Assembly (NCBI RefSeq): GCF_000004195.4
Contig: NC_030677.2
Span: forward strand, 196,754,372 to 196,818,371
Reading direction: 5' to 3'
From: Xenopus tropicalis
Lineage: Eukaryota > Chordata > Amphibia > Anura > Pipidae
DNA length: 64,000 nucleotides
The notes below the pieces were generated by a model that saw nothing but the letters and a program-made list of their open reading frames with translations, searched no databases and was not told the origin of the DNA. Shown here in pieces: positions 23,487 through 34,549 of the stretch; the stretch's first letter is position 1, and the number at the start of each line of letters is the position of its first letter. The position numbers were made by a program, and so were the translations under genes.

Positions 23487-23840
23487 AAGTCCGGCTTGGG
23501 ACTCCTCCAGTTACATGGGAGTAGGCGAAACAATAGGTTAGCTGAAAGCAGTTCTAATGTGTAGCCCTGGCTCCTTCTGAAAGCTCAGACTCAGGCACAC
23601 TTTACTGCTGCGCTGCAAGTTGGAGTGATATCCCCCCCCCTCACCCCCAGCAGCTGATCAGCAGAACAATGGGAAGGGAGCAAGATAACAGCTCCCAGTA
23701 GGTATCAGCATAGCACTCAATAGTAAGAAATCCAAGTCCGGCTTGGGACTCCTCCAGTTACATGGGAGTAGGAGAAACAATAGGTTAGCTGAAAGCAGTT
23801 CTAATGTGTAGCGCTGGCTGAAAGCTCAGACTAAGGCACA
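23487..23840. repeat. Two tandem copies of a 245-bp dispersed repeat (second partial)
   Basis: The string AAGTCCGGCTTGGGACTCCT, CCAGTTACATGGGAGTAGG occurs at 23,487 and again at 23,732. Both copies continue through GTTAGCTGAAAGCAGTTCTA to CTCAGACT. Confidence 0.75.
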
Positions 23841-24449
23841 ATGCACAGAGATGGAGCCTACACACCAATATTACAGCTACAAATACATTTGTTGGTCTGA
23901 GAACAAAAGGTTAAATGGCAGAGGGAATTATTAGCTAGATATACAAAGTCCCCCATAAATATCATGATGGTGTCCCTTTAAATAAATATAGGTTAAGGTT
24001 GGAAGCATTTTAGGGGATACAAGATGACAATTAAGTGCCACTTCCGTGCAGGGGGGAGGGTATAAATGAAAGTAACAGCCCCCCCCATGCAGTGAAGGGG
24101 GCAGAATACATAGGAACCAGGGCTACTTAGTGACACATTAAAGCCATTATTCCAACAGACTATTAATGGACACAACAGGCTGGGCACTAATAGGGAGGGA
24201 AGGGAGTGTTTGTGCTGAATGGAAGTCATAAAGCAAAGAATCATAAAACCCAAAGCCCAATTATAAATAATTCATTTCACTGAGCAGAAAAGGAGCGAGG
24301 GAATGAATGAGCTGTTGGAGATTAGCAGAATATGCTACAGAAAATAAAAATGCTGCTTGATACTGATTTGTGCAAAGGATTTTGGGGACAAGATCAGCGA
24401 AATCAGGGCTGGAGTTTGAATAATAATAATAAGCCCTGCAGTCAATGGG

Positions 24450-24705
24450 CTTCTATATGGGCACAGAACCCCTCAGTGACTGCTAATATCCTTATCATTT
24501 ACAGTAGGGGGTACATCATCCCTTATAATACATAGTGATACTCAGAGTTCCCTGTATAACTCAGCCTGCAGCCTTGTGCCTTTATATGGGCACAGAACCC
24601 CTCAGTGACTGCTAATATCCTTATCATTTACAGTAGGGGGTACATTATCCCTTATAATACATGAGTTATGCTCAGAGTTCCCTGTATAACTCAGCCTGCA
24701 GCCTG
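24450..24705. repeat. 129-bp repeat, two copies (site 1 of 3)
   Basis: The unit contains TTATCATTTACAGTAGGGGG, TACATCATCCCTTATAATAC and GAGTTCCCTGTATAACTCAG. It runs directly into the 19-bp array at 24,705. The same unit forms larger arrays at 33,050 and 44,236. Confidence 0.9.
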
Positions 24706-26045
24706 TCCCCATCTTGCCCTACTGTCTCCATCTTGCCCTACTGTCTTCATCTTGCCCTACTGTCTCCATATTGCTCTACTGTTTCCATCTTGCCCTAATG
24801 TCTCCATCTGACCCTACTGTTTCCACCTTGCCCTACTGTCTCCATCTTGCCCTACTGTCTCCATCTTGCTCCACTGTTTCCATCTTGCCCTAATGTCTCC
24901 ATCTGACCCTACTGTTTCCATCTTGCCCTACTGTCTCCATATTGCTCTACTGTTTCCATCTTGCCCTACTGTCTCCATCTTGCCCTACTGTCTCCATCTT
25001 GCTCCACTGTTTCCATCTTGCCCTAATGTCTCCATCTGACTCTACTGTTTCCATCTTGCCCCTACTGTCTCCATCTTGCCCCTACTGTCTCCATCTTGCC
25101 CTACTGTCTCCATTTGACCCTACTGTTTCCATCTTGCCCTACTGTCTTCATCTTGCCCTACTGTCTCCATCTTGCCCCTACTGTCTCCATCTTGCCTTAC
25201 TGTCTCCATCTTGCCCCAACTGTCTCCATCTTGTCCTACTGTCTCCATCTTGCCCTACAGTTTCCATCTTGTCCTACTGTCTCCATCTTGCCCCTACTGT
25301 CTCCATCTTGTCCTACTGTCTCCATCTTGCCCTACTGTTTCCATCTTGTCCTACTGTCTCCATCTTGTCCTACTGTCTCCATCTTGTCCTACTGTCTTCA
25401 TCTTGCCCTACTGTCTCCATCTTGCCCTACTGTTTCCATCTTGTCCTACTGTTTCCATCTTGTCCTACTGTCTCCATCTTGTCCTACTGTCTCCATCTTG
25501 TCCTACTGTTTCCATATTGTCCTACTGTCTCCATCTTGCCCTTCTGTCTCCATCTTGTCCTACTGTCTCCATCTTGCCCCTACTGTCTCCATCTTGTCCT
25601 ACTGTCCCCATCTTGTCCTACTGTTTCCATATTGCCCTACTGTCTCCATCTTGCCCTTCTGTCTCCATCTTGTCCTACTGTCTCCATCTTGCCCCTACTG
25701 TCTCCATCTTGTCCTACTGTCCCCATCTTGTCCTACTGTTTCCATCTTGCTCCTACTGTCTCCATCTTGCCCCTACTGTCTCCATATTGTCCTACTGTCC
25801 CCATCTTGCCCCTACTGTCTCCATCTTGCCCCTACTGTCTCCATCTTGTCCTACTGTCCCCATCTTGTCCTACTGTTTCCATCTTGCCATACTGTTTCCA
25901 TCTTGCCCCTACTGTCTACATCTTGTCCTACTGTCCCCATCTTGCCCTTACTGTCTCCATCTTGCCCCTACTGTCTCCATCTTGTCCTACTGTCCCCATC
26001 TTGTCCTACTGTTTCCATCTTGCCATACTGTTTCCATCTTGCCTT
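24705..26045. repeat. 19-bp minisatellite, array 2 (inverted relative to array 1)
   Basis: The unit is TACTGTCTCCATCTTGCCC, the exact reverse complement of the unit at 21,930-22,280. There are about 70 copies with C/T and single-C length variants. The right edge decays through 26,046-26,190. Open frames up to 424 codons on the plus strand arise because three periods make 57 bases; they are not genes. Confidence 0.93.
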
Positions 26046-26589
26046 TTTCTCAACATCTAAACTTATTTGCACTTCTGTCACATAGCCATACTGTGCCCAC
26101 CTTGCCCTGTGGTCACTTAATTATCCTGCTGCCTCCAGCTTGCCTCTTTGTCACCATCTTACCCGCCTCTATCTTGCCATATTGTATTCCTCTAGCTCTA
26201 GTGTTGTTTCATTTCATCACACCAGAGAAATATTTTTCAGTTCAGACAGGCTGTGATGCAGCTGTACAGTACATAGGGGAGCGTAACTATGGATTTTTAA
26301 CCCTTAAAATGTCTGGCTATTGTTTGAATGGGCTACATTTCCATTTTGGGATAGGGCAGTTTGGAACTAGGTGCTCCTGTCAGGAACCAGAGGGTGTAAT
26401 AATGAGAATTATTTTAACAAATGAATATAATCTCCCAGTAGATTAATTAGTATGGTGCAGATCAAATGTCTTCCTGACCCAGAAGGGCACTAACTAAATC
26501 CTATTGGGTACAGCACTGCTTACTACTCTAAACTCACTAGTCCTCACCTTAACAAACAAATACTAACACTAAATAGGACACTAAGAATA

Positions 26590-27740
26590 CACAGAGGCTG
26601 CAGTGGTTAGCCACTGTAATTGGATAGAGAACTGGCTGAAGGATAGATTACAAAGAGTGGTTGTAAATGGAACATTTTCTAATTGGACCAGTGTGGTTAG
26701 TGGAGTACCGCAGGGGTCAGTCCTTGGTCCTTTGCTTTTTAACTTGTTTATTAATGACCTGGAGGTGGGCATAGACAGTACTGTTTCTATTTTTGCTGAT
26801 GACACAAAATTGTGCAAAACTATAAGTTCCATGCAGGATGCTGCCGCTTTGCAGAGCGATTTGACAAAATTAGATAACTGGGCAGCAAACTGGAAAATGA
26901 GGTTCAATGTTGATAAGTGCAAAGTTATGCACTTTGGTAGAAATAATACAAACGCAAACTATCTACTGAATGGTAGTGTGTTGGGGGTATCCTTAATGGA
27001 GAAGGATCTAGGGGTTTTTGTAGATCACAAGTTGTCTAATTCCAGGCAGTGTCATTCTGTGGCTACTAAAGCAAATAAAGTGCTGTCTTGTATAAAAAAG
27101 GGCATTGACTCAAGGGATGAGAACATAATTTTGCCTCTTTATAGGTCCCTGGTAAGGCCTCACCTTGAGTATGCAGTGCAGTTTTGGGCTCCAGTCCTTA
27201 AGAAGGATATTAATGAGCTGGAGAGAGTGCAGAGACGTGCAACTAAACTGGTAAAGGGGATGGAAGATTTAAGCTATGAGGTGAGACTGTCGAGGTTGAG
27301 GTTGTTTTCTCTGGAAAAGAGGCGCTTGCGAGGGGACATGATTACTCTGTACAAGTACATTAGAGGGGATTATAGGCAGTTGGGGGATGTTCTTTTTTCC
27401 CATAAAAACAATCAACGCACCAGAGGTCACCCCTTTAGATTAGAGGAATGGAACTTCCATTTGAAGCAGCGTAGGGGGTTTTTCACGGTGAGGGCAGTGA
27501 GGTTGTGGAATGCCCTTCCTAGTGATGTGGTAATGGCAGATTCTGTTAATGCCTTTAAGAGGGGCCTGGTTGAGTTCTTGATCAATCAGAATATCCAAGG
27601 CTATTGTGATACTAATATCTACAGTTAGTACTAGTGGTTGTATATATAGTTTATGTATGTGAGTGTATAGATTGGTAGGTGTGCGTTAGGTGTGCTGGGT
27701 TTACCCTATGTAACTATGTAACTAACTATGTAACTATGTG
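26590..27740 (+). mobile_element. 5'-truncated CR1/L2-type LINE, reverse-transcriptase C-terminal half
   Basis: An open frame of 341 codons (26,603-27,628) carries reverse-transcriptase signatures: GVPQGSVLGPLLFNLFINDL, the catalytic FADDTKL, and the downstream RSLVRPHLEYAVQFWAP and LERVQRRATKLV blocks seen in the jockey/CR1/L2 group. The N-terminal reverse transcriptase and the endonuclease are missing, so this is a 5' truncation. The unbroken frame suggests a fairly recent insertion. The 3' end carries short tandem TATGTAAC repeats (27,708-27,740) rather than poly(A), as in CR1-like elements. It lies in an intron or intergenic space of gene B, in the opposite orientation. It is an ordinary retrotransposon copy without evidence of host use. 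Confidence 0.9.
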
Positions 27741-27759
27741 GTTACTGTTCCCCTCAGGA

Positions 27760-29400
27760 GCCAAACAGGATTTGCCATAAGTCCCTGGTGGGGGGGGGCG
27801 GGCAAATTGATACTGGTACTTTTTGCTCAGCAACCAGCTTCTTCCAGTCTTCCTGGTATCCCCAGTCAGGCCTGGACAAGTGAATGTGTGGTATGGAACT
27901 TCTAACAAGACTTCTGTACTATACATGCACCCTAATAGATATGGCCCAGGGGTCACTCAAGAGTATGGAAGAAAAATTTAACAAAGTAACTACAATGTGC
28001 TATGGGACACTGGTGTACGGCAGACAAGTGGTTAAGGCACTGCATCCCCAAAGTACAGGGGGCATATATAACACTAATTGCCCCTCTGCGGCGCTACAGG
28101 AGAGATGGTGCACCTTCTGTGCCAATATTGTACTGCAATCCCTGGTACAGCGGCACGGCTAATTGTGAGTGACGGTTGCCTTTCTATGGCTGTCAGAGAA
28201 GGTCAGGCAAATAAATATCATCAATCAAAGTGAAATGTGTGTTTTACTGAGCCCTGGCTAAACGAATGATTTGCTTCCAAGCAACATGAACCTTTTTTAC
28301 TTCTATGAATCAATGGCTGGATGTATGTTTTCTGCCAAGCGCTCTTTGGATTGACATTAAATAAAGGTGATATTTTTGTGACATGATATAGTGGTTCTAT
28401 GGGCATGTCATTGGCAATCTTTTATCAGCTGTAACATGCGATTGGTCGTAGATATCCTGGGGGCCTATTGCTGCCCCCCCATTTCTATTTCCGTCTTCTC
28501 AACTCTTGTTCACTCTTCCATTTTTCCTCCATCTCCCCTGCTCTCACACTTTTGGGCACCATTTATATAGGTTCTTTTTATGTATAATCTTTAAGTCCAG
28601 TGCAACAATCTCCAGCCCCCCCCCCAAACAGGGGAGCGGGCCTGGGTTAGCAGGAGCCCACCAGGTTTTCTTCCAGTGCCCCACCGGTCTAGTCTGACCC
28701 TGCCCCTACGCCCAACCATGTATGCTGCAGTCCTATTCCCTTATTCCAAGCTATAAGCTCCCCAAAGAGGGTAGGATTTATAGTACAGGTGTAACTGCAT
28801 TATTGGTTCAAAGCCATGGCCCATAAAGAAGTAACAGCAGTTAAAAGAAAAACAATTCAGTGTGGAGTAAGCACTGATATTCAGGGCCCCGTCTACTACT
28901 TCTACTGCCTCCAGTCTTTACAGCTGACATAAAGTACAATATGGATAGCTAATATGGCTGTTTTCAAACAGGGCACACCAGGGCTGCCCCCTAGTCTGAC
29001 CCTGAGGGTGTATCTTAAACTATGTTATTTTCTATCTTTCTTTCTTTTTAGTCTTCTATTAAAAATTCCCCATGGGGGCTAATTTCAATATGCTGTAATG
29101 GATGTATTGTTGTATTGACAATAAAGTTCTCTTGATCCTTTTGTCTACTTGGGGCATCTTCAGGGGCACAGATCTTCACTGCCTAAAAACTGTAGGTGCC
29201 TTGTGCTGGTACAGAACCCCAAAACATAAACTTTGATCAAATTTAGTTCTCCTTTAAAGCACAGTTATCTGTTCGGCTACATATGATGTTCTCTTGCTCA
29301 CTGGTGTAAAATGGTGCTTGTCTTCAACATCTGGTTGAAAGTGTAGCCATAGCAAGAAAGCCCATTGGATCACAAACACATACGTTACTGAACTTTCCAA
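27760..29400. other. No gene recognised (27.8-29.4 kb)
   Basis: I see no convincing exon here. The stretch holds short C and G runs (27,790; 28,617) and, near 29,150-29,260, the right end of the AAAGGAGAAC MITE family (TTAGTTCTCCTTTAA). It is probably an intron of gene B. Confidence 0.5.
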
Positions 29401-29431
29401 TAGAGATCCAATTATAGAAAGGAGCGGGTAC

Positions 29432-29533
29432 CTTTCAGAGTATTTTGTAGTTGCGCCAGATTATCGCTGAGTGTCTTCTTCTGAACTTGTAGAGCCTTTA
29501 CATGGAAACTTTCATGTTTCAAGGATTCTATTT
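29432..29533 (-). CDS. Coiled-coil gene B, exon
   Basis: This 102-base exon sits between TTTTTCAG and donor GTACCC on the minus strand. It starts in phase 1 (Glu split codon with the exon at 31,063) and leaves in phase 1. It reads [20 protein letters not shown] and then [13 protein letters not shown], with leucines at heptad-like spacing. The strong polypyrimidine tract before the acceptor and the matching phases on both sides support it. Confidence 0.62.
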
Positions 29534-30127
29534 CTGAAAAAAAAATCATCATTATGGAACAAAACTGGCAAAACCAAATTAACAGAATTTGTTTGTGAAT
29601 TTAAATCAAGTGACTTTTATGGTTTTTTCAGGTCATTTTGGAAAACAAGATAATACTAAGAGGGTGATTTATCCACGGCCGTGCTTAAAAAAAAAATCTA
29701 TTTTGAGTTATGCTTTGAAAACTCAAATGTTTTGGTTTGGTAAGTGCAAAAAATCCGAAAACTGGAAAATAAAAATGTGCCATGTAAAAAGCTTGCGAGT
29801 TTCTATAGAAGTCAGTGGGGGTTGTCATGTTCTAAAACTCAATGTTTTAGAGCTCGTAGACTTGAAAAATTTGAGATGTTCGAGTTTTTAATTAGAACGA
29901 GTTTTCCTTATAAATAATAAATAAATAATAAAAATAAGCGACTATTTGGTATGCAAGGTTTTTCAATGTAGCCAAATTGCATTTGCAGTCTGTTGGCACG
30001 ATGGCCAAGTACTTTAATTTCGTGCAAAAGTGGGGGTGAGGTGCAGCCAACAGAATTATCTATTTGGAAAGATAAATATCACAAACCACCCAAAGGAATG
30101 CACACAGGACATGCCACATTACAAGGG

Positions 30128-30980
30128 TGAAGACACACTGAGCTACTAGTAGCAGCTACTTTTTCATGGCTACTAAACTACATAAAATACTTTGCCAGTA
30201 AATGATCAGCATTGTCTATTTTAGTAGCTGTGACAAGTAGCTGCTACTAGTAGCTCTGTGTGTCTTCACCCTAAGGGCAGTGACAGACAGGGAGATTAGT
30301 CGCCCGTGACAAATCTTCGTTGCCGCGGGCGACTTCTCTCCCCGAAATGCCATCCCACAGGAGAGAATGTAAATTGCCGGTGGGATGGCATTAGCGTCAC
30401 TACGATTTCCGGAAGCTGCCCGATCTTGCCTTGAGAGGAAACTAAGAGTGAAGACACACAGAGCTACTAGTAGCAGCTACAGAAATAGACAATGCTGATC
30501 ATTTACTGATAACTGACACTATGTGAGTTTTACCAGAGGCAATTCTCAGTATTGTCTATGGCAGGGGATTTTCTGGCATTTAGTAGCTGCGACAAGTAGC
30601 TGCTTCTAAGTAGCTCCATGTGTCTTCACCCTAATGGTGAAGACACTGAGCTACTAGTAGCAGCTAGAGAAACAGACAATGCTGATCATTTACTGATAAC
30701 TGTCTCTATGTGAGTTTTAGCAGAGGCAATTCTCAGTATTGTCTATGGCAGGGGATTTTCTGGCATTTAGTAGCTGCGACAAGTAGCTGCTTCTAAGTAG
30801 CTCCATGTGTCTTCACCCTAATGGTGAAGACACAGAGCTACTAGTAGCAGCTAAAGAAACAGACAATGCTGATCATTTACTGATAACTGTCTCTATGTGA
30901 GTTTTAGTAGAGGCAATTCTCAGTATTGTCTATGGCAGGGGATTTTCTGGCATTTAGTAGCCGTGACAAACAGCAGCCCA
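30128..30980. mobile_element. Cluster of four MITE copies with AGCTACTAGTAGCAGCTAC ends
   Basis: Inverted ends GTGAAGACAC, GAGCTACTAGTAGCAGCT and the complement AGTAGCTCTGTGTGTCTTCA bound a copy at 30,128-30,275. Three further head-to-tail copies of about 190 bp lie at 30,448-30,625, 30,633-30,820 and 30,823-30,975. Between the first and second is another inserted repeat (30,277-30,443; GAGATTAGTCGCCCG and GCGGGCGACTTCTC arms). Confidence 0.8.
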
Positions 30981-31062
30981 TCCAAATCCCAGAAAGACAA
31001 GCCATTCCCAAGGTGGCAACTAGGCTGGCAGTCAAGTTGCCCATATTATTTGTAGTACCTAC

Positions 31063-31134
31063 CACTCATTAGTGCCGCTGCCTCCATGTCTATCTGCTCC
31101 ATCTCAGCTTTGGCTTGTTCTCTGAGCAGCAGAT
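31063..31134 (-). CDS. Coiled-coil gene B, exon abutting a MITE
   Basis: The minus-strand exon ends with donor GTAGGTAC and leaves in phase 1. It encodes LLLREQAKAEMEQIDMEAAA followed by LMS, a clear amphipathic helix. The acceptor is ambiguous: AACAG|AGATC or AACAGAG|ATC. The second fits the phase of the preceding exon if that exon ends ATGC|GTGTAT. Only about 22 bases separate it from the end of a MITE at 31,157-31,600, so the usual pyrimidine tract comes from element sequence. Confidence 0.5.
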
Positions 31135-31156
31135 CTCTGTTACTTGTCAGCCGTGA

Positions 31157-31600
31157 AGGGGTAGTTCACCTGCAAGTTAATTTTTATTATGTTATAGAAA
31201 GGCCAATTCTTAGGAACTTTTTAATTGGTCTTCATTATTTATTATTTATAGTGTTCAAATTATTTGCCTTCTTCTTCAAACTCTTTGCAGCTTTTAAATG
31301 GGGGTCACTGACCCTGGCAGCCAAAAACTATTGCTTTGTGAGGCTCCAGGTTTATTGTTAATTTACATTACTTATTTTTCTATTTAGGTCCTCTCCTGTT
31401 CATATATCAGTCTTTCATTCAAACCACACCCTGGTTGTTAAGGTAATTTGTATCCTAGCAAACAAATAGCTGCTGAAACTCCAAATGGGAGAGCTGCTGA
31501 ACAAAAAATGAAATTATTAAAAAAAACTACAAATAATAAAAAATGAAGACCAATTGCAAATTGTCTCAGAATATTACTCTCTACATCATACTAAAAACTA
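31157..31600. mobile_element. Dispersed frog MITE (GGGGTAGTTCACC family)
   Basis: It begins AAGGGGTAGTTCACCTGCAA and contains AATTGGTCTTCATTATTTAT. It ends with the inverse AATGAAGACCAATTGCAAAT and further inverted sequence. A related end occurs at 20,117 (GGGGTTGTTCAC). It lies in the intron between two coiled-coil exons. Confidence 0.65.
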
Positions 31601-31718
31601 AACTCCTAAATACAAATTCACCACACTTTACCACAATAGAAATCTATCCTAAAGGCTTTACAGTGAAAGAACCCCCCAGATACAATGCAGTAAAATACCC
31701 CTAAAGCTTTTGACATAC

Positions 31719-31835
31719 ACGCATGGTTAAAAGTTCCTCTTTCTCCTTTAGCAGATCTTCCTTTTGAGATTCTAAAAAATCCTGGTGCTTCTTCAAAAGG
31801 AGTCGCTGGCATTGTTTCTCAGCAAGTCGCTGAAC
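31719..31835 (-). CDS. Coiled-coil gene B, exon (Lys/Glu/Leu-rich)
   Basis: The exon begins after TTGCTTTCAG in phase 0. It reads [39 protein letters not shown] if it runs to donor GTATGT at 31,718. An alternative donor two bases earlier (ATGC|GTGTAT) would put it in phase 1 and match the next exon. Charged and leucine residues at heptad spacing indicate coiled coil. No catalytic motif or named domain is seen. Confidence 0.65.
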
Positions 31836-31943
31836 CTGAAAGCAAATGAGATAAAATGAGAGCAGGAGCAGGCAACTAGGGCAAGTTGGTATCATTATAG
31901 AGAAAAAATGGCCTTGGTTGAACAGGAAGGATGGAGCAGGCTT

Positions 31944-32020
31944 AAAGGAACAGTAACATTAAAAATGGAAGTGTAAAAAAGTAATGACAATATAATTTAA
32001 TGTTGCCTACTTACTAACTG
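31944..32020 (+). mobile_element. Solo end of the AAAGGAACAGTAAC MITE family
   Basis: TTAAAGGAACAGTAACATTA, then GTAATGACAATATAATTTAA, matches the left arm of the nested MITE at 15,447 before the point where the 89-bp array begins. No opposite end was found nearby. Confidence 0.6.
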
Positions 32021-32207
32021 TTTATACCCTCCTATGAGTCTCTTATAAAGGTCTATTTTATATATATTGTATATTATGTAATAGGGACAGAATTCAATTT
32101 TTTTTGTGTATTAGCCCAAAGCCATGAACCCCATTTGATACAAATGCCAGTACACAAGCCCCACCCATTTATAAAATATTTGTGATTACATGTCCCACAC
32201 AATGTCC

Positions 32208-32890
32208 TTTCTGTCTGGGCAGGGTCCCTCTGTGGTTCCCCATTCTCTATGTGCCCCTCACCTTCCCCTCTGTCTGGACAGGGTCCCTCTGTGGTTCCCC
32301 GTTTTGTATGTGCCCCTCACCTTCCCCTCTGTCTGGGCAGGGTCCCTCTGGGGTTCCCCGTTTTGTATGTGCCCCTCACCTTCCCCTCTGTCTGGGCAGG
32401 GTCCCTCTGGGGTTCCCCGTTTTGTATGTGCCCCTCACCTTCCCCTCTGTCTGGACAGGGTCCCTCTGTGGTTCCCCGTTTTGTATGTGCCCCTCACCTT
32501 CCCCTCTGTCTGGGCAGGGTCCCTCTGGGGTTCCCCGTTTTGTATGTGCCCCTCACCTTCCCCTCTGTCTGGGCAGGGTCCCTCTGGGGTTCCCCATTCT
32601 CTATGTGCCCCTCACCTTACCCCCTGTCTGGGCAGGGTCCCTCTGGGGTTCCCCATTCTCTATGTGCCCCTCACCTTACCCCCTGTCTGGGCAGGGTCCC
32701 TCTGGGGTTCCCCATTCTCTCTGTGCCCCTCACCTTACCCCCTGTCTGGGCAGGGTCCCTCTGGGGTTCCCCATTCTCTATGTGCCCCTCACCTTCCCCT
32801 CTGTCTGGGCAGGGTCCCTCTGGGGTTCCCCATTCTCTATGTGCCCCTCACCTTCCCCTCTGTCTGGGCAGGGTCCCTCTGGGGTTCCTC
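32208..32890. repeat. 59-bp minisatellite, about 11.5 copies
   Basis: The unit contains GGGCAGGGTCCCTCTGGGGT, TCCCCATTCTCTATGTGCCC and CTCACCTTCCCCTCTGTCT. Two sub-types (CCATTCTCTATG and CCGTTTTGTATG) are arranged in blocks. All three plus-strand frames stay open for more than 250 codons because the unit lacks stops and its period cycles the frames; none is a gene. Confidence 0.95.
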
Positions 32891-33049
32891 AGGGGAGCAC
32901 AAGGGACGATTTTTGCAGGGGGCAGAGGACCATCATCTTTTGAGTTACACAACTGGTTACTTATTCTGTATTATCTCAGCAGAGCCCTTGCTGCAAGTGT
33001 CTGGAAGAAAGCTGTTGTTGCTGAACTGTAACTGGAGATGCTGTGGCAG

Positions 33050-33860
33050 CCTTGTGTGTTTATATGGTCACAGAACCCCTCATTGACTTCTAATATCCTT
33101 ATCATTTACAGTAGGGGGTACATCATCCCTTATAAACATGAGTGATACTCAGAGTTCCCTGTATAACTCAGCCTGCAGCCTTGTGCCTTTATATTGTCAC
33201 AGAATCCCTCAGTGACTTCTAATATCCTTATCATTTACAGTAGGGGGTACATTATCCCTTATAATAAATGAGTGATACTCAGAGTTCCCTGTATAACTCA
33301 GCCTGCAGCCTTGTGCCTTTATATTGTCACAGAATCCCTCAGTGACTTCTAACATCCTTATAATTTACAGTAGGGGGTACATCATCCCTTATAAAACATG
33401 AGTAATACTCAGAGTTCCCTGTATAACTCAGCCTGCAGCCTTGTGCCTTAATATTGTCACAGAATCCCTCAGTGACTTCTAATATCCTTATAATTTACAG
33501 TAGGGGGGTACATTATCCCTTAAAATACATGAGTGATACTCAGAGATCCCTGTATAACTCAGCCTGCAGCCTTGTGCCTTAATATTGTCACAGAATCCCT
33601 CAGTGACTTCTAATATCCTTATAATTTACAGTAGGGGGTACATCATTCCTTATAAAACATGAGTGATACTCAGAGTTCCCTGTATAACTCAGCCTGCAGC
33701 CTTGTGCCTTTATATGGTCACAGAATCCCTCAGTGACTTTTAATATCCTTATCATTTACAGTAGGGGGTACATTATCCCTTAGAATAAATGAGTGATACT
33801 CAGAGTTCCCTGTATAACTCAGCCTCAAGCCTTGTGCCTTTATATGGTCACAGAACACCT
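33050..33860. repeat. 129-bp repeat array, about 6 copies (site 2 of 3)
   Basis: It uses the same unit as at 24,450 and 44,236. Its right edge, CACATCATAAACAATATCCA, is identical in context to the right edge of the 44-46 kb array, whereas the left edges differ. This places a duplication breakpoint inside the array. Confidence 0.95.
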
Positions 33861-34129
33861 CACATCATAAACAATATCCATTCATTGTTGCATTTCTTCC
33901 CAAACGTACCTAAAAATATTTTAGAAAATCATAAAATTAGAAAATGCAACAGTTTTTGGTTAACAGCTGTGTGATAAAAGGTGAAATTTGCCCTGTGGTT
34001 GATGGTGGATTAAGACCAAGTCTACCTCTTTTACTCATAGTTTTACACATTTTTATGGCAAGAATAAAAGTTAAGGTTTAATCTGAGTGCATCTTTCACA
34101 CATTGGAAATAAAATTGTGTGAATAATAC

Positions 34130-34215
34130 CTTGGTCTCCAGCGTTGCCTTTGCCTCTTCAAGCCTCCCTGTGAGACTTCTTGCTTCTTCCTGACACCTGT
34201 GAATTTCTGATTTCA
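34130..34215 (-). CDS. Coiled-coil gene B, exon K, intact copy
   Basis: This 86-base exon has a CACTAAA-side acceptor (minus strand TTTTAG|TG) and donor GTATTATT. The split Val codon (G|TG) joins the exon at 36,856, and the exon leaves in phase 0 into the exon at 31,835. It reads [20 protein letters not shown] and then AKATLETK, with Leu/Ala heptads and alternating charges. The paralogue at 46,197 has three extra bases that create a stop, so this copy is the likely functional one. Confidence 0.68.
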
Positions 34216-34549
34216 CTAAAATAAAATAATAATAATTACCATATTTTCAATAATATAAAGTTTGGTGACAAATGGCAGTGAGGACCCACAGGGGATATAT
34301 TGGCCTTGATTTATTTTCCAGCGTTCATGTCGGCTCCCATGGGCAAAGGGTATTAACACTTGCATACAATTTATTGTATAGTTAATTTACATTAGTTCTT
34401 AGTAGGTTTCTGGCGCTGTTCAACAACTGAAGGCCCACAGGACCGGCACCACAGGTATAAAGTGCCACCAGGACCATTTGCCCAGTTGCAGTTGATGCTA
34501 TAACTCTCTTATAATAAAAAGCTACCTATTTCTTGTTATGTTTATGCAC

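Noticed and set aside
24942..26446. Overlapping open frames of 329-424 codons rich in Cys, Leu, Pro and Ser
   Set aside because: They are the 19-bp minisatellite read in three frames (three periods make 57 bases). There is no start context, no splice sites and no non-repetitive core.
26603..27628. Host gene of 341 codons
   Set aside because: The GVPQGSVLGP and FADD motifs identify a LINE reverse transcriptase, and the tandem TATGTAAC tail marks the 3' end of a retrotransposon.
32182..33086. Three overlapping open frames of 253-298 codons
   Set aside because: All derive from the 59-bp minisatellite, which has no stop in any plus-strand frame. The shared peptide cycles through the frames.
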